Source: Vicia villosa (lineage: Eukaryota; Streptophyta; Magnoliopsida; Fabales; Fabaceae). Taken from it: a stretch of 64,000 nucleotides of DNA. Where the stretch lies: contig NC_081185.1 of the NCBI RefSeq assembly GCF_029867415.1, positions 116,105,987 through 116,169,986 on the forward strand. The letters run 5' to 3'. Position 1 is the first letter of the stretch; each line of letters opens with the position of its first letter. Shown here in pieces: positions 24,300 through 36,923 of this stretch. The position numbers and the translations under genes were made by a program. The notes beneath the pieces were generated by a model, which was not told the origin of the DNA, made no database searches, and saw only the letters and a program-made list of their open reading frames with translations.

Positions 24300-24790
24300 G
24301 ATTTAATATAAATATCGATTAAACATACAATCAATGAATGAGATTTATTTATTAATATTTGTACTTAAAATACAAGAAATTAAAGATTATTTTGCAATAA
24401 TAGACCAATTAGTTCACAAACAATTTTCATAAGCAGTTAAAAATTGCAATAATTATTTTCTTTCATTTTATATATTCTACTTTTAAAAAAAAATAATTAT
24501 TTAATATAAATATCACTCAAACATATGATCAATGAATGAGATTTATTTATTAATATTTAAACTTAAAATATAAAAAATTAAAGGTATTCAAACATACAAT
24601 CAACATAAAATCAATCAATAAATGAGATTTATTTATTAATATTTACACTTAAAATATAAAAAATTAAAGGTTATTTTGCAATAATAGACCAATTAGTTCA
24701 CAAACAATTTACATGTGCAAATTTACAAAGGTTATTTTGCAATAATAGACCAATTAGTTCAAAAATAATTTACATAACCACGTGCAAATT
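24300..24790. repeat. Diverged direct repeats with TTTTGCAATAATAGACCAAT
   Basis: The block ACTTAAAATA, AAATTAAAG, then TTTTGCAATAATAGACCAAT and TAGTTCACAAACAATTT occurs near 24,363 and 24,648, and part of it again near 24,730. It is AT-rich and noncoding. Confidence 0.6.
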
Positions 24791-25083
24791 TACATAACCA
24801 CGTCACTGCTTGGACTATTATTAATAAGAAGTTAAAAATTGTATGAGGTTGTGGAAGTGCTAGTCTATAACACTCCATATGTACAAACATCTAAGGTCAA
24901 ACATAAAAAAAAACATTAATCATCAAACAAAATTCGATAAATATATTTTACATGACAAAAACAATAGAAAAAAAACACAATTATTATCGGTTTCTTTTGT
25001 TTCAAAAGATTTTGCTACTCCCTTCTTATATGATTTTCAAGGGTATGAGTAAATTGTTTCTATAATGCATTCAGAAAGATTTT

Positions 25084-25572
25084 CTACAAAGAATCTTCAG
25101 TATTAAGATAATCAAAATTTGAGACTTCACTTCTTCCACTTCTTCCAGCAATGGTAGTGGATGGCATCGCCCTTGAGTAAAAGTTTGCCAAAGATCTCAC
25201 TGCTTTTGCCAAAGAAACATGACTCATGCAATGAAACATGAAATAAGAGGCACCATACATCACGCAAATAACATATCCATGATTAATATAGAAAATACTA
25301 GAGATATGAAATTCACAAAACAAAATAACAAAAAATACAGATCTGAACAATAAAGTGGAATGAAAACCCCTAAAAAAATCTTTAACAATCTTTAACAGAA
25401 GAACTAAAACGAAAATGAAAAGAAACGCTGTAAAAAAATTTCCACCCCTTATCATCGCTGGAATAAAGCGTAATCCATCTATGATGCACCCTGACAGCCA
25501 CCTTCCATAGTTATAGATTGATGTTGCTAATTTTCTCCACAGCTCTAGCCATGTTTGAGTATTTTGTGCCAA
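25084..25572 (-). CDS. Hypothetical small membrane protein, doubtful
   Basis: An open frame of 162 codons with strongly hydrophobic segments (AFLFIFVLVLLLKIV, SVFFVILF) and a Ser-rich tail. The frame starts at a TTG; the first in-frame ATG is at about 25,455 (MIRGGNFF), giving about 123 residues. No family is recognised. An upstream exon could supply a proper start, or this may be a decayed gene. Nothing in the neighbourhood suggests a role. Confidence 0.28.
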   Translation of the reverse strand: MAQNTQTWLELWRKLATSIYNYGRWLSGCIIDGLRFIPAMIRGGNFFTAFLFIFVLVLLLKIVKDFFRGFHSTLLFRSVFFVILFCEFHISSIFYINHGYVICVMYGASYFMFHCMSHVSLAKAVRSLANFYSRAMPSTTIAGRSGRSEVSNFDYLNTEDSL

Positions 25573-25910
25573 GAAGATGATACAAATATTGAATCGTATG
25601 GAGGGTTATAAATATTAGACTGGCACTAAAGATTAATGGGTACTAAAACGGTTTTCAATTGGGTATATAGAGGTTGAAACATTAATGAGAAATAATTTCA
25701 ATCCCTTTAATCCTGTAACTGCTAATTCACAATAAAGATACGTTTGTGAATGAAAACCGTGAAAAGTTTTCCTGATTAAATAAATGAAATAAAAATAATT
25801 AGAAAAATGGGAAAATGGAATATTTGGAAAATAAATGGGAGATTACGTGAAATTTTATTATGAAACGTTAATATATTATGAAACTTCCCATTTAATCAAA
25901 TGACTTTATG

Positions 25911-26008
25911 GATGATAGGAAATAGGAAGGTGGAGTCCAAATAACAAATTGGAATGAATGATGATGGGAAATAAGAAGGTGGGGTCCAAATAACAAATTG
26001 GAATGAAT
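25911..26008. repeat. Tandem duplication of a 49-bp unit
   Basis: Two adjacent copies at 25,911-25,959 and 25,960-26,008 differ at only a few bases and share TCCAAATAACAAATTGGAAT. This is a recent local duplication in noncoding DNA. Confidence 0.85.
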
Positions 26009-26575
26009 GATAGAAATTGGAATACAGGTGACATAGTTTTGGAATCCAACGTGGATGAATATATAAAAAGTAGAGTTAGTTTTCTTATATGATAGATATT
26101 AAAAGAAAATATATATGTTAAATTAAAATTAGACTAGTAATACATTTAACTTTAATGAATATGAGTTTATATAATATAAATATAAATGTTAAAAATAATA
26201 ATTATATTAGATTGAAGTGTTGTGAGAATATTACATATGTGTTGGATATGTGATATATTATGTCATTCTTCAATCTGAAAGTTACTATAATCTCTACATG
26301 AAAAATGAGTGATTTCTTGATGTCTTCGACTTGATGTCAACCAGCCTGTTTAATATATGTCACAGTCCATCAGAGTCATTGAGAGACTATCTCGCTCATT
26401 CAACGAAGCCACCAGGATTGTCCCACCAAACTAAGAAATGTTTATGGGGATATTTTAAAATGGAATTAAGTTGGGATACTCCAACGAGTTCCTCGCCTAG
26501 AAGCCAACGTTGCCATTGACATAACTGGTCATCAGAGCCAGAGCCATGTGCTACATAACAAGCGAGGAAAACAAC

Positions 26576-27469
26576 TAGGGGTGTTTATTGGTTTGGGTAG
26601 ATCCGAACCAAACCGGAATCCGAACCAACCCATAGTGTTTGGGTTGGACATTTTTTCAATTTGGGTAAGAACCGAACCAAACCAATGAAATCTAATGACA
26701 ATTGGTTCGGGTATCAGATTTTCAATTTTCTACCTGCAAACCCAACCCAAATCAACTATAATTAATTATCATAATTACTACCAAGTGTTAAACTTCAAGA
26801 AGAAAAAAGTGAAATGTCATATGCGGACAAATTATTATATTTTAATTTGCTATTAGAAAATGAGAAAAAGGTTCATAGACTGACAGTGTAAAATAATTTT
26901 ACACTGTCAACCAATCACAACCTTGTATCAGAATAAATCACACTTTAATTAAAAAATTCTTTTAATGACAAGGCACTTTGGTAGTTTTTTATTGGATGAC
27001 AGTGTAAAATAATTTTACACTGTCAGTACATATAAATTAAACTCTTAGAAAATTGTTAGTGTATTGTGGTAAATGATATGCAACACATTCATTATCATAC
27101 TAACTCAAGTGATTAGCTATAGATTCAAAAGCTTTTACGTTAAATATTTTCTTGTTAGATATTTTTGAATTTATTAGAGAAAAATTGCTAGTCTAATATT
27201 TACGATTAAACACTATTAATACTATTTTTTTATATTATCATGAAATAATAATTTCCGTAAATAATTTATTTTTTCAAATATTTTTGCATTTTTTATCTAC
27301 CCGATCAATCCAATCCAATCCAATCCAACCAATTATTTCTCGGTTTGGTTTGATTTGGGCTTTATCGTAAAAATTTACAAATCCACTCCAAACAAATACA
27401 TATAATATTAATCAACTTTGGTATCGTATTATCCCAAAACCGAACCAACCCGGCCCGCGAACACCCCTA
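26576..27469. mobile_element. hAT-type MITE, 894 bp
   Basis: The terminal inverted repeats begin TAGGGGTGTT at both ends. They are flanked by a perfect 8-bp target duplication, AAAACAAC, at 26,568-26,575 and 27,470-27,477. No transposase is present. A smaller MITE is nested at 26,879. The terminal repeats match those of the element at 38,216. Confidence 0.85.
26879..27027. mobile_element. Small MITE made of palindromic ends, nested in a hAT MITE
   Basis: A 27-bp palindrome with arms GACAGTGTAAAAT and ATTTTACACTGTC occurs at 26,882-26,908 and again at 26,998-27,024. The flanking CCAAT sequences are in inverted orientation, so the ends form inverted repeats of about 36 bp. Confidence 0.65.
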
Positions 27470-27565
27470 AAAACAACGCTGAGAAGTAGGCATGTGACGT
27501 CAAGGAGCGCGTTCTCAATGCCGATAGCTCACACCATCAGAGGAAGAGCAACTATAGCTCACCCG

Positions 27566-27915
27566 CAGGGCCGGCCCTTTGCATGTGCAGGAAGTGCTAC
27601 AGCACAGGGCCCCAAATTTTGGGAGGCCCCAAAATTTTGAAAGGTCCAATTTCTTTTATAAATATTAATCAAAATAAATAAAATATTATAATAAAAATCC
27701 AATAAATAAAAAAAAATACTATGATAAAATTTTAATACATAAAAAAATTGAGATAGATCAAAATTTAAAATAATTATAATTAAATATATTATTGATTAAT
27801 ACATAATTTTATTTTTTATGTGTCTTTTTTAATTATTATAATTCTATTTATATTTTAAATTTGTGCATATTTTTAAAATTAGAACGGGGCCTCTGCTTTG
27901 ATTGGGCCGGCCCTG
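27566..27915. mobile_element. Short element with CAGGGCCGGCCC inverted ends
   Basis: CAGGGCCGGCCC starts the element and GGGCCGGCCCTG ends it, 350 bp in all, with AT-rich sequence inside. No matching target duplication was seen, so the class (hAT-like is likely) is uncertain. Confidence 0.6.
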
Positions 27916-28533
27916 GTTTGCGTTCAATAGGATAGGTAAGGCGAGACATAGAACTTCACACCTCTAAACACGCGCCATTAGCAAATCTGGCGCGAGCTAT
28001 TCCACTTGCACAACATCCCTACACCGCCTGCCCCTAAGACGAAGATAATAGATTCTAAATCAGGAAGATGATGCCGGTTCTACATGGTAAAAAGACATTA
28101 CACAGAAGACTGCTATCAGCTCAAGAAGGAAGTCCAACCATGATAGGGAATGATGGAAAGTTTTGATTAGGTAAGAGTAGAAATGTTGCAATGTGATGTT
28201 GGATGATATTGTGGGAGCTTCCTGAGTTTATTAGGACAGTGAGAGTGTGGTCATGAATGGAGGCAGTGAAGTGAATGGTGTGTGGGGATGATTGGTCTGT
28301 GGCTGCTTGTAATATAAGTTGACTGGAGCCTGGGGTTGTTTCAGGTTCTGTTTATGTAGTTTCAGTTGAAAAAAAGACATAGTGTGTTCACGTAAATCAT
28401 AGCATTCAGCTCGGGTGATAGGGATAAATTTTTTGGGTTGGAGGTGGATTTTCTTCATTTGTGAGTAAAAGCAAGAAGGGTTTTGTTTTGTAGTAGTGAC
28501 TAGGGTGAAAAGGTTCATCGGAATCATCGCAAT

Positions 28534-29262
28534 CAAGGTAGTCAAGATCGAGATATAGGTCGTAGGATCGTAACATCTTACGATCTTTTATTGCCTTTTA
28601 GTGCTAAGATCTTGCAGAAATCTTTTTCGTTTGCTTTTGTAGTCAAGATCGATATCTTTTAAGTAAGATCTAAGAACCATAGTGTTGGGCCTGTTTTGTT
28701 GGGATTTCTTATCGGGTCGGATTTTTTAAGTGAACCTGATTTTTTTGTCTTACTTAAGTTCTGTCTTTCCTAACCCTAAAATTAAAAACGCAAAACGACT
28801 GCAGCATCTTTTTATACTATGGCGCCATGGGAGGTGGGTCCTATGTGTAGGGCACTTCCCAAACCTGGTTACCCAGGTAATCTCCCCCAAAACTTGGTTT
28901 TTTGGGTAAATTTTTTTTTTAAAGTTGATTATTTGCATTTTTTTCCTACTTATTTGTTATATGACTATCATGATATAGGAATGCATAACATCTTAGATGA
29001 TTACACTACTCATTTGTTATATTTATGTGTTTTGAGCTACTTATTTTGAATTTGATCTTTTGAACTACTTATTTTGAACTTGATCTTTTGAGCTTATTAA
29101 ATAAGGGATTGATGGTTATGAATTATTAATTAAATTAGGGATTGATGTGAATTTACCATTTTTGCCTTTTGGTAAGATCTTAACTGTCGTGCTACAATCC
29201 TACTTTTACAATCTTTTACAGACCATCCGATCATACTTAAAATTCCGTGCTTGACTACCTTG
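28534..29262. mobile_element. hAT-like non-autonomous element, 729 bp
   Basis: The left end CAAGGTAGTCAAG matches the inverted right end CTTGACTACCTTG exactly. Both are flanked by the 8-bp duplication ATCGCAAT at 28,526-28,533 and 29,263-29,270. No transposase ORF is seen. Confidence 0.8.
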
Positions 29263-29270
29263 ATCGCAAT

Positions 29271-30072
29271 TGAAGCAAGAGCCTATGGATTTTCTTTGTT
29301 GCATTTCTGTTGGGTTTAGACGATGTATATGTATGTGTGGTTGTCAATTTTGTGGTTTTGGTAGGGTTAGAGGGGAAGAAATGGATAACAGTGGGGGTTT
29401 TGGGAAACTTTAGTGGTGCTAGTATGATAAGGACGAGAAGCAAATGTTTTCCATTCAATTGGATATTGATGTGATATTCTAAAAATGACTGTTTTATTCT
29501 CTTCCAGATTTAACCTCAAATATACACTTGACACTATAGTCCCGTCCCGTCCATACTATATATCAGCCAGAGAATTTGAATGCGTAACGTAACTCAAACA
29601 TCGTAAATTGGTATAATTTTCTCTTAATATAGTATTAGCTAGATAATGACATCTTCCTAAAAAACTAGATAACTACATTTGTGACAATAAACTTAGAAAT
29701 TCCGCTCTTAGAATATTTACTTACGTCACATCATGAAGATAAGTATGAAATAAAATAATTAAGCACGTTATGTATTATCCATATTATCTTAGCAAAGCAG
29801 CTCAAACGTGGCTTTTGCTAATATGACTTCCCCTGCCACGCACCAGCTGCCGAAGCCGAAGCAGTATGTAGTTTGGCGGGAACAAGAAAATTCTGCAACG
29901 GAATGTGTCACGCTCTTGACTTTTAGAGGGAACAATAATGACTTTACTAACATTTTCAATTTGTTGCAACTTTGACTCATACAAATCACAATTAAAGAAA
30001 AACATAGGGTAATGAATCAATGCCTTGGATCTTAAACTACACCTGAAAATTGAAGTGCAACTCATCTAACTC
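29271..30072. promoter_or_regulatory. Upstream region of LysM/WAK copy 2
   Basis: No gene is recognised. The last 50 bp (GAAAATTGAAGTGCAACTCAT near 30,045) resemble the sequence just before copy 1 (near 18,158), so the leader was duplicated with the gene. Confidence 0.4.
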
Positions 30073-32179
30073 ATGGAGTTTCCTTACCATTACATTCTCT
30101 CGACAACATTCCTTCTCTTATTTATGTTTCCTGATTCAGTCAACTGTCAACAATTATACCTTAACACAACTGTCACTGATTGCTCAGACAATCCTTCAGC
30201 ACCAAAAGGATACCTATGCAATGGCCCTCAAATGTCATCATGCAATTCATTCTTAGTTTTCAGGTCCAAACCCCCTTATGACAATCCTATAACTATTGCC
30301 AACCTTCTTAGTTCTGAAGCATCAACCATAGCTTCAATTAACAATATCTCAAGAGATACCAAGCTTCCTTCGAATAAAACAATCATTGTCCCTATTTTGT
30401 GTTCATGTTCTGGAAATATCTATCAGCATAACACCCTTTACACTGTCAAAAAAGGTGATACCTACTTTCAATTGGTAAATAAAACTTACCAAAGCCTCAC
30501 AACATGTCAGGCTTTAAGGGGTCAGAATTACTATGCTTCTGTAAACATTACAATTGGTGCTCAGCTCACAATTCCATTGCTTTGTGCTTGTCCTACAACA
30601 AAACAGATGGCAAAAGGGATCACCTCTTTGCTGGTTTACACAGTGAACTATGGCGAAACTGTTGACTCTATAGCTAAGGCTTATGGTGTTGATGAACAAA
30701 GTATACTAGAAGCAAATGAATTGCAAGTGGCACCAAATAAAAACAGAAGGGTGATCCTCTTTGCCTTGTCACCTATATTAGTTCCTCTTAGAGGCAAGAG
30801 TTGCAAAGAGGATCCTGATAGTTTCTATTGTACTTGCTCTCAAGGAAGGTTTGAGGACGGAACCTGTAACGATTCTCATGGGCAAAAGTTTCCAGCCAAA
30901 TTGATTGCTGCATTAGGTACTTTTGTATAAACCATTTGCAAATCAAAAATAATTCTGTAAAGATTTTTTAGCAATGTTTTTTCTTTGTGTATTCTCAGGG
31001 GTTGGAATTGGTGCGGCCTTTCTGGTTTTGTTTCTTTTGGGTTACAAGTTATATCAATATATACAGAAAAGAAGAGCGACTATTCGTAAGGAAAAGCTAT
31101 TCAGACAAAATGGTGGTTACCTGTTACAAGAGAAGTTATCATCTTATGGAAATGGAGAAATGGCAAAGCTTTTCACAGGAGAAGAGCTTCAAAGAGCAAC
31201 CGATAACTACAACCAGAGTAGATTTCTCGGTCAGGGTGGCTATGGCACGGTGTACAAAGGAATGTTACCAGATGGAACCATAGTAGCAGTTAAAAAGTCG
31301 AAACAGCTTGACAGGAACCAAGTAGAAGCTTTTGTTAATGAAGTGGTCATCTTATCTCAAATCAACCACAGAAACATTGTTAAACTCTTAGGATGTTGTC
31401 TTGAGACAGAAACTCCAATACTTGTCTATGAATATATTAATAACGGAAATCTTTCTCAACATATACATATGAGAGACAATGAATCACCCCTTTCGTGGGA
31501 AATTCGCCTTCGAATTGCATGTGAAGTTGCTGGAGCAGTGGCATATATGCATTTTTCAGCTTCTATTCCAATCTTCCACAGAGACCTCAAACCAACCAAC
31601 ATACTTCTAGACAGTAACTATAGTGCCAAAGTGTCTGATTTTGGAACATCAAGATCAATACCATTAGATAAGACTCACTTAACCACAGCTGTAGGAGGCA
31701 CTTTTGGCTACATGGACCCTGAATATTTCCAGTCCAGTCAATTTACAGATAAGAGTGATGTATATAGTTTCGGTGTTATTCTTGTAGAGATTATAACCGG
31801 TAGAAAGCCAATTACATTCAATGATGAAGATGAAGGACAAAATATGACTGCACGTTTCCTTTCTGCTATGAAAGACAACCAAGTTTCTCATGTTGTAGAC
31901 AACACAGTGCTTAAGGAAGCAAGAAAAGATGACATTCTTGCTATTGCAAATCTTGCAATGAGGTGTTTGAGACTTAATGGTAAGAAAAGACCAACAATGA
32001 AAGAGGTTTCAGCAGAATTAGAAGCACTGAGAAAGGTGCAAAGTTTTTTATATATCAAAGATGATCATAAGAAACCAAGTGATGGACAATTATTTGAGCA
32101 TTCAACTAATGTCATATCTCAGGAGTCCACAGTGGAAAGTTTTTCACTATCCTCTCAAATGGAGTCTACTTCCTACTAA
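30073..32179 (+). CDS. LysM receptor kinase with a WAK-type kinase domain, copy 2
   Basis: Two exons, 30073-30916 and 30999-32179, with a phase-1 intron of 82 bp at the same place as in copy 1, give 674 residues. The signal peptide ([17 protein letters not shown] to VNC), three LysM modules with LCSCSG and LCACP spacers, a membrane segment, and a complete WAK-type kinase are visible: GQGGYG at about 359-364, Lys 380, HRDLKPTN from about 475 and DFG from about 495. It is a clear tandem paralogue of copy 1. The juxtamembrane and kinase parts are more alike than the ectodomains and C-terminal tails, which fits conserved signalling with diverging ligand recognition. It probably acts at the plasma membrane in perception of chitin-like ligands. 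The ligand is inferred from family membership. Confidence 0.93.
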
Positions 32180-32470
32180 AATGCTAGATTATTAGTTTAT
32201 TATACTTTGTGCTTCATTTTCAGTTTATGGATGGAAGTGTATCCGAGAAATGGCTAAAAATAAATTACTCATTTTTTAACTCCTTAATTTGTATATATCA
32301 GTTCAAAATTTGGCTGCATCAAGACAGAAATTGACATAGCAATGATAGCATGTTCTTTTACTCTTTAATCTGTATATAGTAAAGAGAAACAGACTGTACA
32401 TTTCAGATTTTATTTGCCCTAAAATAAATATTAATCATTTGGAGAAGAGTGTTTGATGTGAAAATCCTAC
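32180..32470. other. 3' flank of LysM/WAK copy 2
   Basis: Noncoding. The stretch from about 32,205 to 32,400 matches the relic third copy at 44.86-45.05 kb (shared TTTTTAACTCCTTAAT-like, GTATATATCAGTT and TTTAATCTGTA segments). Confidence 0.6.
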
Positions 32471-32484
32471 AACAAATATAGAAT

Positions 32485-34343
32485 TCATTGTCCCTCACAT
32501 GTGGCTTGGGCTAATGCTCTATATTCAGCCTCAGATGATGATCTAAATACTACTGTTTGTTTCTTGCTTTTCCAACTAATCAAAGAGTTCTCAAGGAAGA
32601 AACAAAAACCTATCATAGATCTTCTAGTGTCTGAACATGCTCCCCAATCAGAATCATAAAAATCTTTGAGTGTTAGTGTTGATGCTGATCTAAAAAACAA
32701 TGCCATTACCAGGACTACCTTTGGCTTTGAGGTATTTCAGAACATGTAGAACTGCTAGCATGTGTTCATCAGTTGGTGTACTTAGAAACCGACTAAACTT
32801 ATTTGCAGCATAAGAAATCTCTGGTCTGGACACTGGAGTGTATTAATTACCGAAGTCTCCCAATTAACCTCCTGTATGCAGTTGGATCAGAAAGAGAGTG
32901 ACTAGAATCTTTGCGTAACAGTAAGTGAGGGGCATGGGAGTATTGCAAGGTTTAACTTCACTCAAGTTTGTGTCTTGCAAGAGGTTTAATGTGTATTTTC
33001 TTTGGCATAATGTGATACCTTCTTTTGATTTGCTTCCTTCATAACCTAGAAAGTATTTAAGCACTCCTAGAAAGGGATGGCAATTGTACACATCCTCAAC
33101 GGGCACCCTAAAAAATCACCCACAATAGGTAGGGTAAAAACCTGCAGAATGGATACGAGTATGGGCACAGACAATTACCCAAAAAAATAAATGGATATGG
33201 GCACAATATATATTTTTACTTTATTATTATATGCAAATGTTTCTTATCAATTTTATTCAATACAACACTATTAAACTTGTACGTATTTTAATAAAAGTCT
33301 TTGTTTATTTCTTAACTATACACTAACATTCTTGAACTTTTTTTAACTGTTGTAAAAAATTTAAAATGACATGATAAATTACAATTGCTTGATAATTTAT
33401 TATTAGAAGTGCGGGTAAACGGGTACCGATATGGATACTTAGGCATGGGCTCGGGTACGAGGATTCAAATCGGACGGATACTATAGTACTATACCCCGAC
33501 CCTACCCATTGCCATCCCTACTCTTAGATCCTTGGTGTTAAATTTGTCATTTAAGAGGGTCTTAATGTTGGTAATCTCATTAACATCAGTCCCCCCAAGG
33601 AAAAAGACTTAGTATACAATGAATATATAGTTAGATTTTGAATGAATGTATCCTGAGTGTAAATGAGTTTTGTGTTTCATAACCTGCTTGCCAGTTTCAA
33701 GCTATAAAGGGGTCTTTGAAGCTTAGATCATCATCATGCAAGAATGTTGTATTGACATCAAGAATGTTGTATTGACAGCAAGATGGAACAATGGCCAGTT
33801 CTGAGCCGCTGCAATGACCATGAAAACTCTGAATGTTGTCATTTTGACAACTGGACTAAAGGAGTCCCAATATTCTAGGCCTTCAGTTTGTGTGAAACCC
33901 TTCGCTATCAACAGTGCCTTGTACCTATCTATAGAGCCATTAACATGTAGATTGAGTTTGAACATCCACCTACATCCAATTATTTTCTTGTGATTAAGCA
34001 AACGGACTAACTTCCATGTGTTGGTCTTCATTATTGAAGTCAGATCATATTAAGTGGCATTACTACAATTTTCATGACAAATAGCTTCTTTATAAGTGTT
34101 AGGATCATAAATGGATGACATATTAAGAATGTGTTGTGTACGTGCAGTAGAAATTCTTTTATAAGATATGAAAGAGGATAAAGGATACTTACTTTGAAAA
34201 GAAGCTGTAATGTCAATTGAATTAGGAGATCGAACTGCATTCTCAATGAAGTTGCAATGGTAGTTTTGCAAAAATGGAGGTTTAATTCTAGTAGATATTT
34301 TAGGTTGAAGACTAGAATTAGGTAAGTTGAGCAATGAAGACAT
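32485..34343 (-). pseudogene. Ty1-copia pol relic (RT and RNase H), split by a MITE
   Basis: Read on the minus strand the order is pre-RT linker (about 34,343-34,050), RT start with NTWKLVRLLNHKKIIGCRWM (34,031 onward), a later RT segment with LGVLKYFLGYE (about 33,070), and RNase H with [16 protein letters not shown] and [11 protein letters not shown] (32,706-32,485). Frameshifts and deletions disrupt it, including loss of the central RT motifs. It has replaced the 3' part of the F-box pseudogene on its right. Confidence 0.8.
33072..33520. mobile_element. hAT-type MITE, 449 bp, inside the copia relic
   Basis: The ends are AAGGGATGGCAATT and, inverted, TAGGGATGGCAATG. The 8-bp flanks CTCCTAGA (33,064-33,071) and CTCTTAGA (33,521-33,528) differ at one base. 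Removing the element and one flank restores the copia RT reading frame across the site, which confirms both ends. Confidence 0.82.
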
Positions 34344-34353
34344 ACTAGATGTA

Positions 34354-35053
34354 TTACGTACTATGTGAGGTAGGTAAAGGATGCCTCATACCATTGTACC
34401 TCCATTGACACTTTTTCCATGGGACTACATCAAGAGTCGTCATATAAGGCAAATGAGAACCAACTTCAATCTGTTTCCACTCGTTGGCTTTCATCAAGAA
34501 AATCATTAAGGAAATCGAACTAGTTAGCGGTTGGTTTTCAATATCTTCATAGATACCTAAAAGTACAAAGTAATCATCCTTTGACTGATCGTATCCAAAC
34601 ACCAAATAGAAGTTTGAATAGATTATGGTTATAGACACTATTTATATGAGATGCAGGTAATTGTTTGTGGATACCGGTGGATGAATTTTATAGGTATAAA
34701 TGAGAGCCACAATTTAAAAACATAAACCCTCTACACGAACCTCTAAATTCAGGATAAGAATGACGCAAAAAATCAAAGTATCGTGAAGAAAACCATGAAT
34801 CATCATCAAGCACTGCATCAAAATCTTTGGTTAGGGTTTCGGGAGCAACAAAATGAGAACAAGGTTCTAAGAAGAGAATTCTGTGTGTGGCTGACGTGGC
34901 AAGTTGAAAATGAAAAGTTGCAAAATTAGGATTATAGATAAGAGAAAGCCATAATTTACAGACGCACCTGAAACGTAATAATAGAGCCTTCACCAGCGAA
35001 CTCAATAAAATTTCCATTATCAGTTCTAGAGGCAGATGCATGTGTTCCTCCAT
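34354..35053 (-). pseudogene. F-box protein pseudogene A, truncated
   Basis: The frame from the ATG at 35,053 encodes an F-box (LPLELIMEILLSSLVKALLLRFRCVCKLWLSLI), then the stretch equivalent to FRGSCRGFMFLNCG, and stops at 34,688. A second frame (34,638-34,354) continues with the F-box-associated domain (FGYDQSKDDYFVLLG, KANEWKQIEVGSHLPY). The frame break and the copia sequence at 34,343, which replaces the remaining C-terminus, make it a pseudogene. It is a paralogue of the intact gene at 45.4-46.5 kb. Confidence 0.8.
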
Positions 35054-35071
35054 TTTTGCATAGTTAGTCAA

Positions 35072-36135
35072 GTTATAATCAAATATTTGTCAATCTCGAG
35101 GATCATGAATAGACTTGTAAATTTAATTTATAGACTTATGTCATTTGGATTATGTCCTGCACATGCAACCTTTCAACAATGCTATCTTTTCTAACTTAGT
35201 TAAAAACTTCCTCGATGTCTTCATGAACAACTTTTCAATTTTGAATCCTTATTTGATTAATGTCTAGTAAACTTGGATATCGTACTAAAGCGGCGTCTGA
35301 AAAATATATTGTGAGTGATTCTATTTGTTAAGAGTCTTATATCGAATTATATATAGCCTGAACATGTGTGTTTAAGTTGAGACAATTTTTATTCTATAAG
35401 TCGATTTAGTAAGGTTGAGTTAAGTCCAACTCCACATTTTAAGACTGTTAAAGAATAAATTATGTAGTTTTTTTCATGATGTAATATCAAATTGCACCCT
35501 TTTAATCGATGTTAGAGTCCTAATTATGATTTCTAAAGAGTAGTTCATGTCTGGATTAAGTTACTACTTTTAATTGAATCCGAGACAAAATTAAATCTTC
35601 CCAAAAAAATTCAAAATTAAAATGAATATTCTCTCATAAGTAAAAAGAACGAAAATAAACACTACAATAAATGATAAAAATTGTAGTGTTGAGAAACCGA
35701 AGAGTGTGCAGGATGGAAGCTCGTCAATACAAAGTATATTTGAAAGCAAAATGAGCAATTAGTCCATGCAATACCAGGACCATGCATCCTCTCCATCATC
35801 TTCTTCTGTGAACTTTCAGCCGTTCGATAAATTTATCAACTAATAGATACTAGTTTTCATTACATTAATTCAGTTGAGAACAAGGTTGAGTTAGAAGCAT
35901 TAAAATAAGAAACAAAACTCCTCTACATCAAATCACCTTCGTCAATGAATCAGAAAATGATGGAAAATCACCCTAAGCATTTCAGTTCAGCATGTGGATG
36001 AAAGAGTTATAGAATGAACTACATTAACATAATAAACTGAAGTTTTCCTGATATATATTCATTAGAATCAATTCCACTTAACTGCTTTTGAGGCAGAGAG
36101 GATGAGTTACCAGCATCAAAGCAATTGATTGCTTC
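35072..36135. other. Intergenic between F-box pseudogenes, no gene seen
   Basis: AT-rich sequence without a recognisable gene or mobile element. Confidence 0.45.
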
Positions 36136-36923
36136 TTAGACCTGCTGAATGCCACAAGGGAATGAAAACAGAGACTCTGTATACACCGCCATTTGGAATC
36201 CTCTTGGGTCGATGCCCTTAGGACTCGAGTAGTGCTCCAGAAGATGTCCTTTGTCATTAAACTTCATCAATCCACCTTCATCATCTCTTCCAATTATATC
36301 ACCACGATTTGTAAAGCATACTATGGATAAAGAATTGTGCAAAGCAGGATCAACAAAAAATTCAAGAATCTTAGTCCAAGATGAATACACTGCATATTCT
36401 TTCATCACCCATATCTTAACCGTATGCATGCCCACAGTCGATGCACTAATAAGTCCGCCAAGTACCAGCAAATTGTGGTTGCTAGGATAATCTTTATAAT
36501 TAAAACAATATGGCAGTGCCATCTCTGACATTCTGCTTTCCTTCAAATCAAAGGCAATAATAACGTCACAATAAACGTCCGTTGATAACTTGTAATTACA
36601 AACCATCCAATGAATAGAACCAATTTGAAGAGGTGATTCCGGGGGCAGAAAATCGTGGCTTGGGGAAGCATATGATGACTCATTGTTAAGCGATGCATTA
36701 AAATCAATTAATAGGATTTCAGAATATTTTCCTAAACAGGCAAGTTTATTTGTGGGTGAGGCAGCAAGTTGAATTGAAAATGTGAAGTTGCAAAATCGGG
36801 ATTAGAGATGAGAGAAAGCCACGACTTACTTACGCACTTGCAACATAATACATTCTTCACTGGCAATCTCAACAGAATTTCAATTATCAGATCTTGAGGA
36901 AGATGAACGCTTTTCTCCGCCAT
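36136..36923 (-). pseudogene. F-box protein pseudogene B, with frameshift and internal deletion
   Basis: The N-terminus ([20 protein letters not shown] to ATSHFQ) is an F-box. A 2-bp insertion near 36,780 then shifts the frame. The other frame runs uninterrupted to 36,136 and ends with TESLFSFPCGIQQV, close to the end of the intact paralogue. Compared with that paralogue, about 115 residues of the central F-box-associated domain are missing between SYASPSHDF and IGSIHWMV. The rest is well preserved, so the loss is probably recent. Confidence 0.82.

Noticed and set aside
28231..29458. Two minus-strand ORFs flanking the 729-bp element, possibly one split gene
   Set aside because: Joining the flanks after removing the element gives an early stop and no known protein.
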